Source: Kitasatospora viridis
Lineage (GTDB): Bacteria > Actinomycetota > Actinomycetes > Streptomycetales > Streptomycetaceae
Reading direction: 5' to 3'
NCBI RefSeq assembly: GCF_007829815.1
Contig: NZ_VIWT01000004.1
Coordinates: forward strand, 310,001 to 374,000
Length of the DNA: 64,000 nt
The position numbers and the translations under genes are program-made. Below are positions 54,897-63,295 of the stretch, piece after piece. Numbering within the stretch: the stretch's first letter is position 1; each line of letters starts with the position of its first letter. The notes beneath the pieces are model-generated. The model did not search any database. It saw only the letters and a program-made list of their open reading frames with translations, and was not told the origin of the DNA.

Positions 54897-56180
54897 ATGT
54901 ACGACCAGCTGCGCAGTGACCTGCGGGAGGCACGCCGAGCATCCGGCATGGTGTGGGCGAGGTTCGCCCGCGAAGCCGGCTACGGGGAGGCCTACTTGCG
55001 CAACGTGGAGAACGGGAACCGATCGGTGACCGCCGACGTGGTGACGGCCTACGACAGGGCTCTGAAGACTGGCGGGAGGTTCGCCCGCGCGCTGGCGGCC
55101 GCCCCACCGGTGATCGCCGGGGACGTTCCGTGGAACCGTGACGGCGTTCTGGCGGTTCTCGGTGAACTGGTGGATGGTGGCGGGGTGGATCGCAGGGGGT
55201 TCATCACGGCAGGCGCGGCGCTGTCGACTTCCGCGAGAAGCTGGTCCAGGGTCCTCGGAGCACGTCTCCCCGGCCACCCCGCCTCGTTCGTCGGCCCCGC
55301 CCTGCTGGACCACATGGAGGACCGGCTGGACCACCTGCGCCGCGTCGACGACGAACTCGGCAGCGGCGAAGTCCACAAACTCGCGCGCAGTGAGCTGTCC
55401 TTGGCGGTCAAGCTGCTCAAGTCACTGCGCTACCGGGGACCAGCTGCCGACCGCCTGTACGCCATCGCGGCCGAAGCCGCCCGCCAGGCCGCTTGGAGCG
55501 CCTTCGACCAGAACCGGCCCGGGATCGCCCAACGTTACTTCGACGCCTCCCTGCGTGGCTCCGCAGAGGTCGGTGACCGGATCGGCGGCGCCTACGCGCT
55601 CTCCTTCGCCGCCATCCAGTGCTACTCCTCCCCCGGCCAGGCCGGACGGGCGGTGTCCCTCCTGGACACCGCCCGGACCCACGTGAAGGGGTGCGGCACC
55701 CCGCGGATGGAGGCGATGCTGGCCGCCCGCACCGCTCGTGCGCTCTCCAAGACCGGCGCGAAGAAGGGCACCGCACACCAACTGCACCTGGCTCGAACGG
55801 CACTGGACAAGGGCCGCCGGGAGCACGACCCCAAGATCCTCTACTGGGTGGACTACGGCGAGATCGAGATGATCGCCGGCTCCTCCGCCCTGGAACTCGG
55901 TGACCCCGCCGAGGCGGTGCGCTGCTTCGAGGCCGGTCTGCACGCCCGTCCCGGCGCCGAGGAGTTCCCTCGCAGTCATGCCATCTACCTCGCCCGCGCT
56001 GCGGAGGCGCACCTCGCCCTGCACGACCTGGACGCCGCGGTGGCCCACGCCAACCGCGCCGCGCTCTGCCTGGGTGTGGTCGACTCCGCCCGTTCGGCTT
56101 CGCAACTGCAGGGCCTGCGTGCACTATTGGCTCCGCACGATGCCCACACGGGTGTCCGCGAATTCCTACAGACCGGGTAG
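54897..56180 (+). CDS. XRE-family regulator with TPR-like C-terminus
   Basis: The protein has 427 residues. The N-terminal helix-turn-helix is DLREARRASGMVWARFAREAGYGEAYLRNVENGNRSVTADVVTAYDRAL (about 8-56). The rest is helical with TPR-like repeats (AIAAEAARQAAWSAFDQNRPGIAQRYFDASL; ALELGDPAEAVRCFEAGLHARPG). GGAG lies 8 bases upstream of the ATG. Proteins of this build are numerous in Streptomyces and control development or antibiotic production with a partner HATPase or DUF397 gene. The last 15 bases overlap the convergent HAD gene. Confidence 0.87.
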   Translation: MYDQLRSDLREARRASGMVWARFAREAGYGEAYLRNVENGNRSVTADVVTAYDRALKTGGRFARALAAAPPVIAGDVPWNRDGVLAVLGELVDGGGVDRRGFITAGAALSTSARSWSRVLGARLPGHPASFVGPALLDHMEDRLDHLRRVDDELGSGEVHKLARSELSLAVKLLKSLRYRGPAADRLYAIAAEAARQAAWSAFDQNRPGIAQRYFDASLRGSAEVGDRIGGAYALSFAAIQCYSSPGQAGRAVSLLDTARTHVKGCGTPRMEAMLAARTARALSKTGAKKGTAHQLHLARTALDKGRREHDPKILYWVDYGEIEMIAGSSALELGDPAEAVRCFEAGLHARPGAEEFPRSHAIYLARAAEAHLALHDLDAAVAHANRAALCLGVVDSARSASQLQGLRALLAPHDAHTGVREFLQTG

Positions 56181-56798
56181 CCGGAGCAGCTCGCGCAGGC
56201 GCCTGGCGATCACCTTCTCGTCCAGCCCGAGCAGCGGGGTGATGCCGAGCTCGGCGGCGGCGGCCAGGTTCTGCTCACTGTCGTCGACGAACAGGCACTC
56301 CTCAGCTGGTACGCCGAGCCGGTCCAACACCAGGCGGAAGATCGCCGGGTCGGGCTTGCGCACTCCGTGCTCGGCCGACAGCACCACCTCGTCGAAGGTG
56401 CCCGACAGGTCGAACCCGGCGTACGGGTCGTAGGGTTGCCGCCCGAGGCTGTTCGACAGGACCGCCGTCCGGATGCCGGCGGCCCGCGCCTGCCGGGCCA
56501 CCTCCATGACGGGGTAGGCCGGAAAGGCGTCGTGCAGGTAGCGGGCCATCAGATCGTCCGGGGCCACGCCCAGCAAGGCCGCGAACTCGCTGTTCCAGTC
56601 CGTCTGGGAGATCCGGTCGAGTTCGAGCGCCCGGAAGAGCTCCTGGCCCCGCGGGTCGGCCCAGGCACGGAGGAAGGTTCCCCGGGTGATCCGTTCCCGG
56701 TCCTCGAAGGAGGAGATGACCTCGACCATGTTGAACGTCAGGACGCCGAAGAAGTCGAGGATCAGGCCCCGGTACGGAACCTCTTCAGTTCTCACCAT
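56166..56798 (-). CDS. HAD-superfamily hydrolase
   Basis: The protein has 210 residues. Motif I is LILDFFGVLT, with the nucleophile Asp but Gly where many HAD phosphatases have the second Asp, as in the DFxGVL branch. Motif II is AVLSNSLG, motif III is GVRKPDPAIFRL, and motif IV is CLFVDDSEQNL. The cap is a helical subclass I cap. This branch includes epoxide-hydrolase N-domain-like and haloacid-type enzymes with unknown substrates. No ribosome site decides the start. Confidence 0.88.
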   Translation of the reverse strand: MVRTEEVPYRGLILDFFGVLTFNMVEVISSFEDRERITRGTFLRAWADPRGQELFRALELDRISQTDWNSEFAALLGVAPDDLMARYLHDAFPAYPVMEVARQARAAGIRTAVLSNSLGRQPYDPYAGFDLSGTFDEVVLSAEHGVRKPDPAIFRLVLDRLGVPAEECLFVDDSEQNLAAAAELGITPLLGLDEKVIARRLRELLRLPGL

Positions 56799-56891
56799 CT
56801 CCGAATCGTACGGTGCGGCGCTCCCCCGGACTCAGCCTTCACCTCACTTCCTCCGCGTGAGCGCCTCGCCCTCGTCGAAGAGAATCACTCC

Positions 56892-58106
56892 ATGCGCATC
56901 CTGATCATCACCGCCGGCTCCCAGGGCGACGTCGCGCCCTTCACCGGCCTCGGGCAACGGCTGCTGACGGCCGGTCACCAGGTGACCGTGGCCGCGCATC
57001 CGGGGTTCGCGGCGCTCGTCGGCGGGTGCGGGCTCGGGTTCCGGGTGGTGCCGGGGGATCCGGCGGGGCTGATCAGGGAGCGGGCGCGGGCGGGGTCGGC
57101 GGCGCGGGGGCGGGCGGTGCTGGAGGAGTACGTGGGCGGGCTCGCGGACGGGGTGGCGGGGGCCGTGGCGGGCGGGGCCGACGTGGTGCTCACGGCGTTC
57201 GGGCCGGCGGCGTTGAGTCGGGCGGCGGGTGAGGCGTTCGGTGGGCCCGTCGTCGGGGCGTACCTCGCGCCGTCCTTCGCCACCAGGGAGTTCGCGCTGC
57301 CCAATGCGCGGGGCGCCGAGGAGCTGGGGCCGGCGGGCAACCTGGCGGCGGGTCAGGAGGTGCTGGCGCGCGCGGAGGGGGTGTTCGCGGGCGCGGTGGG
57401 CCGGTTGCGGGCGCGGCTCGGGCTGCCTGCCGAAGGCTCCTCGAACAGGAGCGTGCGGCCGGTGTTCCACGGGTTCAGCCCGCTGGTGGTGCCGCGCCCC
57501 GCCGACTGGCCGGCCGGGGTGGAGGTGACGGGGTACTGGTGGCCCGCTCGGCCGGACGGCTGGCGGCCGCCGGCCGAACTGGTGGACTTCCTCCAGGCCG
57601 GTCCGCCACCCGTGTTCATCGGGTTCGGCAGCATGGCGGTCGGCGAGGGCGAACGGCTCGGTGAGCTGGTGGCCGCAGCGGTGGCCCGGGCCGGCGTGCG
57701 TGCGGTGGTGCAGGCGGGGTGGGCCGGGCTGAGCAGTGGACGCGGCGACGAGGTGCTGGCCATCGGTGACGTCCCGCACGACTGGCTGTTCCCGCGCGTC
57801 GCCGCCGTCGTGCACCACGCCGGGGCGGGCACCACGGCGGCCGGGCTGCGGGCCGGGGTGCCCGCCGTGGCCGTGCCGGTGATGGCCGATCAGCCGTTCT
57901 GGGCCTCCCGGCTGCACCGGCTGGGCGTCGCGCCCCGGCCCGTGCCGTTCCACGACCTCACCGCCGAGGCCCTCGGCGACGCGATCACCGCCTGCCTCGC
58001 CGAGCCGGCCCACCGCCACCGCGCGGCCGAACTCGCCCGCGGGATCGCCGCGGAGGACGGCGCCGCCGCGCTGCTCGCGCACCTCGGCCCGCCGGGCGCC
58101 GGGTGA
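56892..58106 (+). CDS. glycosyltransferase, GT1 (macrolide/sterol-type)
   Basis: The protein has 404 residues and a two-domain GT-B fold. It starts MRILIITAGSQGDVAPFTGLGQRLLTAGHQVTVAAHPGF, as in UDP-sugar and sterol 3-glucosyltransferases. The nucleotide-sugar motif near the C-terminus is VVHHAGAGTTAAGLRAGVPAVAVPVMADQPFWASRL, and VFIGFGSMAVG is the loop that binds the donor phosphates. The acceptor is likely a lipid or macrolide-like compound; no polyketide genes lie nearby. It is preceded by a gap of 93 bases after the convergent HAD gene. Confidence 0.9.
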   Translation: MRILIITAGSQGDVAPFTGLGQRLLTAGHQVTVAAHPGFAALVGGCGLGFRVVPGDPAGLIRERARAGSAARGRAVLEEYVGGLADGVAGAVAGGADVVLTAFGPAALSRAAGEAFGGPVVGAYLAPSFATREFALPNARGAEELGPAGNLAAGQEVLARAEGVFAGAVGRLRARLGLPAEGSSNRSVRPVFHGFSPLVVPRPADWPAGVEVTGYWWPARPDGWRPPAELVDFLQAGPPPVFIGFGSMAVGEGERLGELVAAAVARAGVRAVVQAGWAGLSSGRGDEVLAIGDVPHDWLFPRVAAVVHHAGAGTTAAGLRAGVPAVAVPVMADQPFWASRLHRLGVAPRPVPFHDLTAEALGDAITACLAEPAHRHRAAELARGIAAEDGAAALLAHLGPPGAG

Positions 58107-58179
58107 CCCAGCGTCCTCTCATGACCTGCTCGTATGCTGGCGCGGCCGTCCGCCGGGGACGGTCCGCGAGGGGGCGTCG

Positions 58180-59157
58180 ATGCTCTTCAAACACCAGCAC
58201 CTGTTGCACGAGTTGCGGCGCACGGGCGTCCAGGCAACCGCCGACATCCTGTCGGTCACGACCCTGGGCGGCGGCGGCAGCCTGCGCGCGCTCTGGGCCT
58301 CCGACGAGGACCTGAGCTCCCGTTGGCTGGACGTGCGGCTGAAGTTGCGGGTGGTCCCGCCGAACACGATGAACCTGCCGTTCGAAGCCACCGTGCTGAC
58401 CCGGGTGCACACGCTCAAGCTCCAGGGCGGCAAGGTCCTGGTCTGGTACGACCCCACCGACACCTCCCGGCTGGTCGTCGACTACGAGGCCGACCTGGAG
58501 CGGCACCAGCACTTCCAGGCGGAGGCCGACCACTACCGGGCCGAGTCCGAGATGCTCTCCCACCGCTACGAGCAGCGGCCCGGCCTGGCCTGGACCCCGG
58601 TCGCCGGGCGGCTGCTGCCGGTGCAGGCGGCGCTCGGCCCGGGCCACGGCCGGATCCTCACCGGCGGCCCGCTGGGCGAGCTGCTGGCCGCACCGGCGCA
58701 GGCCGCCGTCGCCGCCGTCCGCGACCGGGCCGGCGAGTTGCTGCCGCAGCTGGCCGCCGACTGGTTCGCCCGCCACGACCTGCGGTTCGACCAGCCCTAC
58801 GGCAACCTGCCGGACGGCGCGGGCCCCGCGGACGCGGCCGGCACGACGGTGGCGGCCGCCCTCGCGCTGGTCTCGCTGCTCAGCGGTCGGATCGTCCGGA
58901 CCGAGACGGCGGTGACCGGGGCGCTGGGGCCGGACGGCGCGCTGGTGGCGGTCGCCGGCCTGAAGCGGGCGGCCGCCGGGGCCGGGCGCGGCCACGCCAC
59001 CCGCCTGCTGCTCCCGGCCGCCAACGAGGCCGACGGCCAGCGGCTCGCCGACAAGCAGCGCCAGGGCCTCGACCTGGTGTTCGCCGCCACGCTCGCCGAG
59101 GCCGTCCGCAGCGCGCTGGCCAAGCACCCGGTCAAGGGCCACACCCCGCCGGTCTGA
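58180..59157 (+). CDS. protein with degenerate Lon proteolytic domain lacking the catalytic Ser
   Basis: The protein has 325 residues. The N-terminal half is a beta-rich domain (GVQATADILSVTTLG, RLKLRVVPPNTMNLPFEATVLTRVHT) of DUF3592-like appearance. A coiled linker (about 105-130) follows. The C-terminal half aligns with the Lon S16 domain from about 159: LTGGPLGELLAAPAQAAVAAVRDRA, GAGPADAAGTTVAAALALVSLLSGRIVR, TAVTGALGPDGALVAVAGLKRAAAGA, LLLPAANEAD. Lys262 of the dyad is kept, but the Ser of the GPSAG-type motif is Ala219. It lacks the AAA ATPase. This suggests a binding or scaffolding role. Confidence 0.75.
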   Translation: MLFKHQHLLHELRRTGVQATADILSVTTLGGGGSLRALWASDEDLSSRWLDVRLKLRVVPPNTMNLPFEATVLTRVHTLKLQGGKVLVWYDPTDTSRLVVDYEADLERHQHFQAEADHYRAESEMLSHRYEQRPGLAWTPVAGRLLPVQAALGPGHGRILTGGPLGELLAAPAQAAVAAVRDRAGELLPQLAADWFARHDLRFDQPYGNLPDGAGPADAAGTTVAAALALVSLLSGRIVRTETAVTGALGPDGALVAVAGLKRAAAGAGRGHATRLLLPAANEADGQRLADKQRQGLDLVFAATLAEAVRSALAKHPVKGHTPPV

Positions 59158-59160
59158 GGG

Positions 59161-60633
59161 TCAGGCTCCGGCGGCGTCCAGCTCCCGGACGACCGCCATG
59201 TCCGCGAACGGCAGCCGCCGGTCGCCGACCAGCTGGTAGGTCTCCGCCCCCTTGCCCGCCACCAGCACCACGTCCTCCGGGCCCGCCGCGGCGAGGGCGT
59301 AGGCGATGGCCGCGCGGCGGTCGGCGATCCGGCGGTGCGGGGTGGGCGTGCCGGTGAGGCCGGCCTCGATCTGGTCGAGGATGGCCTCGGGGTCCTCGGT
59401 GCGCGGGTTGTCGGTGGTGATGACCACCGAGTCGCTGTGCTCGGCGGCCACTCGGGCCATGGGGGCGCGCTTGGTGGTGTCCCGGTCGCCGCCGCAGCCG
59501 AAGACGGTGGTGACCCGGCCGGTGGCGAAGCCCCGGATGGTGGTGAGGACCTGCTCCAGCGAGTCGGTGGAGTGCGCGTAGTCGACGACCACCACGGCGC
59601 CGCCGCGGGTGCGGTGGGTCTCGAATCGGCCGGGGATCGGCGCGAGGGCGGCGAGCGCGGCGGCGGTCTCCGGCAGCCCGTGGCCGGCTGCGCCGAGGGC
59701 GGCGGTGGCGGCGAGCGCGTTGGCGACGGCGAAGCGGCCGGGCAGCGGCAGGCGGAACGGGTGCGCGCGGCCGGCGTGGTGGACGGTGAAGGTGCTGCCG
59801 GTCGCGGTGGTCTCGATGTCGGTGGCGGTGAAGTCGGCCGCGTTGCCCTCGGTGGAGAAGGTGAGCGTGGCGTGCGGCATCAGCTGCCGGATGCGGGCGC
59901 TGACCGGGTCGTCGGCGTTGGCGACCGCGAGGGCGCACTGGCCGTCGAAGAGCCGCATCTTGGCGTCCTGGTAGGCGGCCATCGAGCCGTGGTCCTCCAG
60001 GTGGTCCGGGGTGAGGTTGGTGAAGACGCCGATGTCGATGGCGCAGTCGTCGGTGCGGTGCTGGAGCAGCGCGGTGGAGGAGGCCTCCAGGACGACGGTG
60101 TCGGTGCCCCGGTCGGCGAGGTGGCGCAGGATCTCCTGGAGTTCGGGGGCCTGCGGAGTGGTGACGGTGCTGGTCGCCACCGGGACCGGTCGGCCGTCCA
60201 GGCGCGGCCCGCCGGTGCCGATCACGCCGACCCGCTGCCCGAGCGAGCGCAGCACGGCCTCCAGCATGTACGCCACCGAGGTCTTGCCGTTGGTGCCCGT
60301 CACCGCGATCACGGCCAGTCGCGATCCCGGATCGCCGAAGTAGCGGGCGGCGGCGCGGGCGGCGGCCCGGCGGACGTCGGCGACCCGCACCAGGCACAGG
60401 CCGGCTGGAGCGGGCACGTCGTCCCGCTCGACCAGCGCGGCGACCGCGCCCTGCCGGGCGGCCTGCGCCAGGTACGCGTGGCCGTCGGCGGTCCGCCCGG
60501 CGACGGCGGCGAAGAGCGCGCCCGGGCGGACGGCACGGGAGTCGAGCACCACCCCCGCGCTGACGTCGACCGTGTCCGGGTCGCCCTGGAGGGTGCGGCG
60601 GTCGAGGCCGTCGAGCAGGTCGGTCAGCTTCAC
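59161..60633 (-). CDS. MurE-like Mur ligase (UDP-MurNAc-tripeptide synthetase paralogue)
   Basis: The protein has 490 residues, full length for MurE. Walker loop AVTGTNGKTSVAYMLEAVL is at about 110, the STVTTPQAPELQE block follows, and the carbamylated-Lys region is AYQDAKMRLFDGQ. FTNLTPDHLEDHGS and VVVDYAHSTDSLEQVL are Mur signatures; ITTDNPRTEDPEAILDQI carries the DNPR motif of enzymes that add diaminopimelate. It is encoded away from the dcw cluster next to a dead-Lon protein, so it may be a second MurE or a paralogue for another cell-wall or peptide precursor. The GTG at 60633 fits the family start, though the ribosome site is weak. A tandem repeat lies upstream. Confidence 0.87.
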   Translation of the reverse strand: MKLTDLLDGLDRRTLQGDPDTVDVSAGVVLDSRAVRPGALFAAVAGRTADGHAYLAQAARQGAVAALVERDDVPAPAGLCLVRVADVRRAAARAAARYFGDPGSRLAVIAVTGTNGKTSVAYMLEAVLRSLGQRVGVIGTGGPRLDGRPVPVATSTVTTPQAPELQEILRHLADRGTDTVVLEASSTALLQHRTDDCAIDIGVFTNLTPDHLEDHGSMAAYQDAKMRLFDGQCALAVANADDPVSARIRQLMPHATLTFSTEGNAADFTATDIETTATGSTFTVHHAGRAHPFRLPLPGRFAVANALAATAALGAAGHGLPETAAALAALAPIPGRFETHRTRGGAVVVVDYAHSTDSLEQVLTTIRGFATGRVTTVFGCGGDRDTTKRAPMARVAAEHSDSVVITTDNPRTEDPEAILDQIEAGLTGTPTPHRRIADRRAAIAYALAAAGPEDVVLVAGKGAETYQLVGDRRLPFADMAVVRELDAAGA

Positions 60634-60684
60634 GTGCGGTTCCCGGTGGTGGTGAGGTCGTGGGCGGGCATGGACCGCATGGTG

Positions 60685-60777
60685 GCACAGCCGAAAACCA
60701 GCACGGCCGAAACCAGCACAGCCGAAACCAGCACAGCCGAAACCAGCACGGCCGAGAGCCAGCACGGCCGAAAACCA
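60685..60777. repeat. six-unit 15-16-base tandem repeat upstream of the MurE paralogue
   Basis: Units of the form GCAC(A/G)GCCGAAA(A)CCA repeat six times. The repeat is 52 bases before the MurE-like start on one side and 38 bases before the GNAT start on the other, so it separates the two divergent promoters and could affect both. Confidence 0.9.
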
Positions 60778-60814
60778 TTGGACGACGAAGCAGTTGATCT
60801 TCGATCATCTTCTG

Positions 60815-61717
60815 ATGACTGACTTCGCGCTGCTCAGCACCCCGTCGGACTGGCTGCCCGAGCTCCGCCGGCGCCTCGTCGAGGCCTACCGCGCCAACGG
60901 GCTGCCGGCCGGGGCCGCCGAGGCGTTCGTCGACCAGCGCGCCGAGAAGGCCGACGGCTGGACGGCGGCGGCGGTGCTGGACGCGGACGGGCGGCGGGTC
61001 GGCCAGGTCGTGCTGAGCACCGGCGACGAGCAGGGCCGGCTGCTCGGCCGGATCCGCGAGCTGTGGACCGATCCGGCGCTGGACCCGGACGGCGCGCACC
61101 GCCGGGCCGCGCTCGCCTGGGCCCGCGGCTGGTGCGCCGAGCAGGGCGCCTACCGGATCTCCGTGGGGCTGACGGCTCCTGACGAGCTGTTCGCCGACTA
61201 CCCGGTGCGCGGGCAGGCCCGGCTCAAGGACCTGACCGACCCGGCCGAGGTGCCCGCCGGGGCGAGCCACCGGCCGCTGACCGAGGCCGAGTACGAGGAG
61301 TGGGTCGCCGAGGGGATGGAGCGCTACGCGGGCGACATCCTGCGGGCCGGCTCCGGCACCCCCGAGCAGGCGCGCCGGAAGGCCGAGGAGGACTACCGGC
61401 AGCTGCTGCCGCAGGGCCGGGAGACCGAGCAGACGGCGCTGGTGGTGCTGGAGGCCGACGGCGAGGCCATCGGCCACGCCTGGCTGAAGCACCAGCACCT
61501 GCCGGGCGTCAGCTACGGCTACTCGCTGGACGTCGCCCCGCGGTTCCGCGGCCGGGGCCACGGCCGGGCGGCGATGGCGCTGGGCGAGCAGGCGGTGCGG
61601 GCGGCCGGCGACCGGGCGCTGATGTTCACCGTCTGGGGCGGCAACGAGGTCGCGATGAACCTCTACACGGCGACCGGCTACCGGGTGCTGGAGGAGACCC
61701 GCTCGCAGGACCTGTGA
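60815..61717 (+). CDS. tandem GNAT acetyltransferase
   Basis: The protein has 300 residues, two GNAT-like halves. The N-terminal half is diverged (VGQVVLSTGDEQGRLLGRIRELWTDPALDPDGAHRRAALAWARGW), and the C-terminal half has the acetyl-CoA loop VAPRFRGRGHGRAAMALGEQAV (about 238-259) and ends FTVWGGNEVAMNLYTATGYRVLEETR. The ATG at 60815 is preferred over an in-frame TTG at 60794. The substrate is unknown. It is divergent from the MurE-like gene across the tandem repeat. Confidence 0.85.
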   Translation: MTDFALLSTPSDWLPELRRRLVEAYRANGLPAGAAEAFVDQRAEKADGWTAAAVLDADGRRVGQVVLSTGDEQGRLLGRIRELWTDPALDPDGAHRRAALAWARGWCAEQGAYRISVGLTAPDELFADYPVRGQARLKDLTDPAEVPAGASHRPLTEAEYEEWVAEGMERYAGDILRAGSGTPEQARRKAEEDYRQLLPQGRETEQTALVVLEADGEAIGHAWLKHQHLPGVSYGYSLDVAPRFRGRGHGRAAMALGEQAVRAAGDRALMFTVWGGNEVAMNLYTATGYRVLEETRSQDL

Positions 61718-61737
61718 ACCGGGCGGCCGACGCCGCG

Positions 61738-62538
61738 TCAGTTCGACCGCCAGGTCACCGTGAAGTCCCTGCCGTCGGCGCTCAGCACGGAGGGCTGCGC
61801 CCGGACGGTCCGGGGCTTCTCGGTGGCCATGGTGACCGCCCGCCGGTCCAGTTCCCCGATCGGGCGGCCGTTGGCCAGGCTGTCGGTGAACCGGACCCGG
61901 CCGAAGTCGGCCAGCCGGGTGCTGCTGGGCCCGGGCGCCTCGGCGATCACCTCGGCGCAGTTCAGCAGGGCCTCGTCCCGGGGGCGGACCGTGGCGTAGG
62001 TGATCTCGTTCCACTTCTGGGTGAAGTCGCGCAGGACCAGCTCGAAGCGCTCGTGGCTGAGGGCCCGCACCTCGGCCTGGAGGTCGTCGCCGGGCCGGAT
62101 CGGATCGTTGTACTCGATCAGGTCCTGCGGCCACATCTCGTACCAGGCGTAGTACTCCGTCCTGCCGGTGGGCCCGCACCAGGCCCCGGTGCCGGTCTGC
62201 TCGACGGTGTTGTCGCCCTCCTCCTTGCGGGCGCCGTCCAGGCCGACCCAGAAGGCCGCGTAGGTGGCGATGCCGGGGGTGCACTCCACGGCGGGCTGGC
62301 GCCACCTCGCCTCCACGTGCTTGAACTCGTCGGTCTTGCCGAGCGCCTCGTAGCCGGCCCAGTTCTGCTTGTCGGTGTCGGGGGCGTGTCGCCGGGGGTG
62401 CCACGGGTGCACCGGTGCGGCGACCGCTGGCGGCGCGGCGCCGAGCACGGCCAGCAGGGCGGCCGCGGTGGTCAGCGCGAGGGCGCGCGGCGCAGGGGTG
62501 CCGGTCGACTGACGCCGAGTCAGTTGGCGTCCCGTCAT
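61738..62538 (-). CDS. secreted G1-family (eqolisin-like) peptidase, copy 1
   Basis: The protein has 266 residues with a signal peptide (AVAAP cleavage near 41). The G1 fold is clear: NWAGYEAL, FWVGLDGA, the catalytic Gln in VEQTGTGAWC, YYAWYEMWP, GDDLQAEVRAL, and the catalytic Glu in CAEVIAEAP. Eqolisins are acid-active glutamic peptidases, known mainly from fungi. ATG 62538 has a GGGAG site 6 bases upstream; a GTG at 62550 is possible. It starts 13 bases after the next copy's stop, so the three are an operon. This copy shares long blocks with copy 2 (DPIRPGDDLQAEVRAL, RFELVLRDFTQKWN). Confidence 0.85.
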   Translation of the reverse strand: MTGRQLTRRQSTGTPAPRALALTTAAALLAVLGAAPPAVAAPVHPWHPRRHAPDTDKQNWAGYEALGKTDEFKHVEARWRQPAVECTPGIATYAAFWVGLDGARKEEGDNTVEQTGTGAWCGPTGRTEYYAWYEMWPQDLIEYNDPIRPGDDLQAEVRALSHERFELVLRDFTQKWNEITYATVRPRDEALLNCAEVIAEAPGPSSTRLADFGRVRFTDSLANGRPIGELDRRAVTMATEKPRTVRAQPSVLSADGRDFTVTWRSN

Positions 62539-62551
62539 GTCCGCTCCCACG

Positions 62552-63295
62552 TCAGTGGGCCTTCCAGGTCACGGTGAAGTTCCTGCCGCCGCCGGTCAGC
62601 GGCGAGGGCAGTGCCCGGACGGTGTCGCTGCCGGGGCTGTACATGATGCTCGCCTTCGGGGCCCGCTCCCCGATCGGCCGCCCGTTGACCAGGCTGTCGG
62701 TGAACCGGACCCGGCCGAAGTCGGCCAGTCGGTGTCCCGCCGGACCCGGCACCTCGGCGAGCACCTCGGCCGAGGTGCGCACGGCCCTCGTGCCGTTCCG
62801 GGGCCGCGCGTAGGTGAAATGGTTCCACTTCTGCGTGAAGTCGCGCAGGACCAGCTCGAACCGCCCGTCGTCGAGCGCCCGCACCTCGGCCTGGAGGTCG
62901 TCACCGGGCCGGATCGGATCGTTGTACAGGACCGGGTCCTCCGGGAACATCTCGTACCAGACGTAGTAGTCCTCGCTCCCGTCGGTCTCGCAGTGCGCCC
63001 CGGAGCCGGTCTGCTCGACGTTGGTGTCCCCCTCTTGGGCGCCGTCGAGGCCGACCCAGAAGATCGCCCAGTTCTCGTCGCCGGGGGTGCAGTCCACCGA
63101 GGGCTGCGTCCACCGCGCCTCGACGTGGTCGAAGGTGCCGGGCGGACCGGTCGTGTCGTAGCCGGCCCAGTTGATGTTGCGGACGGCGGCGCGCTGCCCC
63201 GGCGCGGCCTGTGCGGGCGGGGCGGCGGCGAGCAGGGCCAGCAGGGCCGCCGCCGTGGTGAGGGACCGTGGCGCGGAGCGGGGTGGGGTCGGCAT
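62552..63295 (-). CDS. secreted G1-family (eqolisin-like) peptidase, copy 2
   Basis: The protein has 247 residues with a signal peptide (AQAAP). Catalytic Gln is in VEQTGSGAHC and Glu in SAEVLAEVPG. NWAGYDTT, FWVGLDGAQ, YYVWYEMFPED, DPIRPGDDLQAEVRAL and FTDSLVNGRPIGE are shared with copy 1, which points to a recent duplication. ATG 63295 overlaps the stop of copy 3 by one base (TGATG). Cys pairs at CTPG and HC suggest a disulfide. Confidence 0.85.
   Translation of the reverse strand: MPTPPRSAPRSLTTAAALLALLAAAPPAQAAPGQRAAVRNINWAGYDTTGPPGTFDHVEARWTQPSVDCTPGDENWAIFWVGLDGAQEGDTNVEQTGSGAHCETDGSEDYYVWYEMFPEDPVLYNDPIRPGDDLQAEVRALDDGRFELVLRDFTQKWNHFTYARPRNGTRAVRTSAEVLAEVPGPAGHRLADFGRVRFTDSLVNGRPIGERAPKASIMYSPGSDTVRALPSPLTGGGRNFTVTWKAH

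Noticed and set aside
56166..58106. HAD hydrolase plus glycosyltransferase as part of a biosynthetic cluster
   Set aside because: The two genes are on opposite strands with unrelated neighbours and no core biosynthetic enzyme is nearby.
60685..60777. Tandem repeat as a CRISPR array or as coding repeat before MurE
   Set aside because: Units are directly adjacent with no spacers, and translating them as an N-terminal extension gives a repetitive AGFG sequence absent from MurE proteins.
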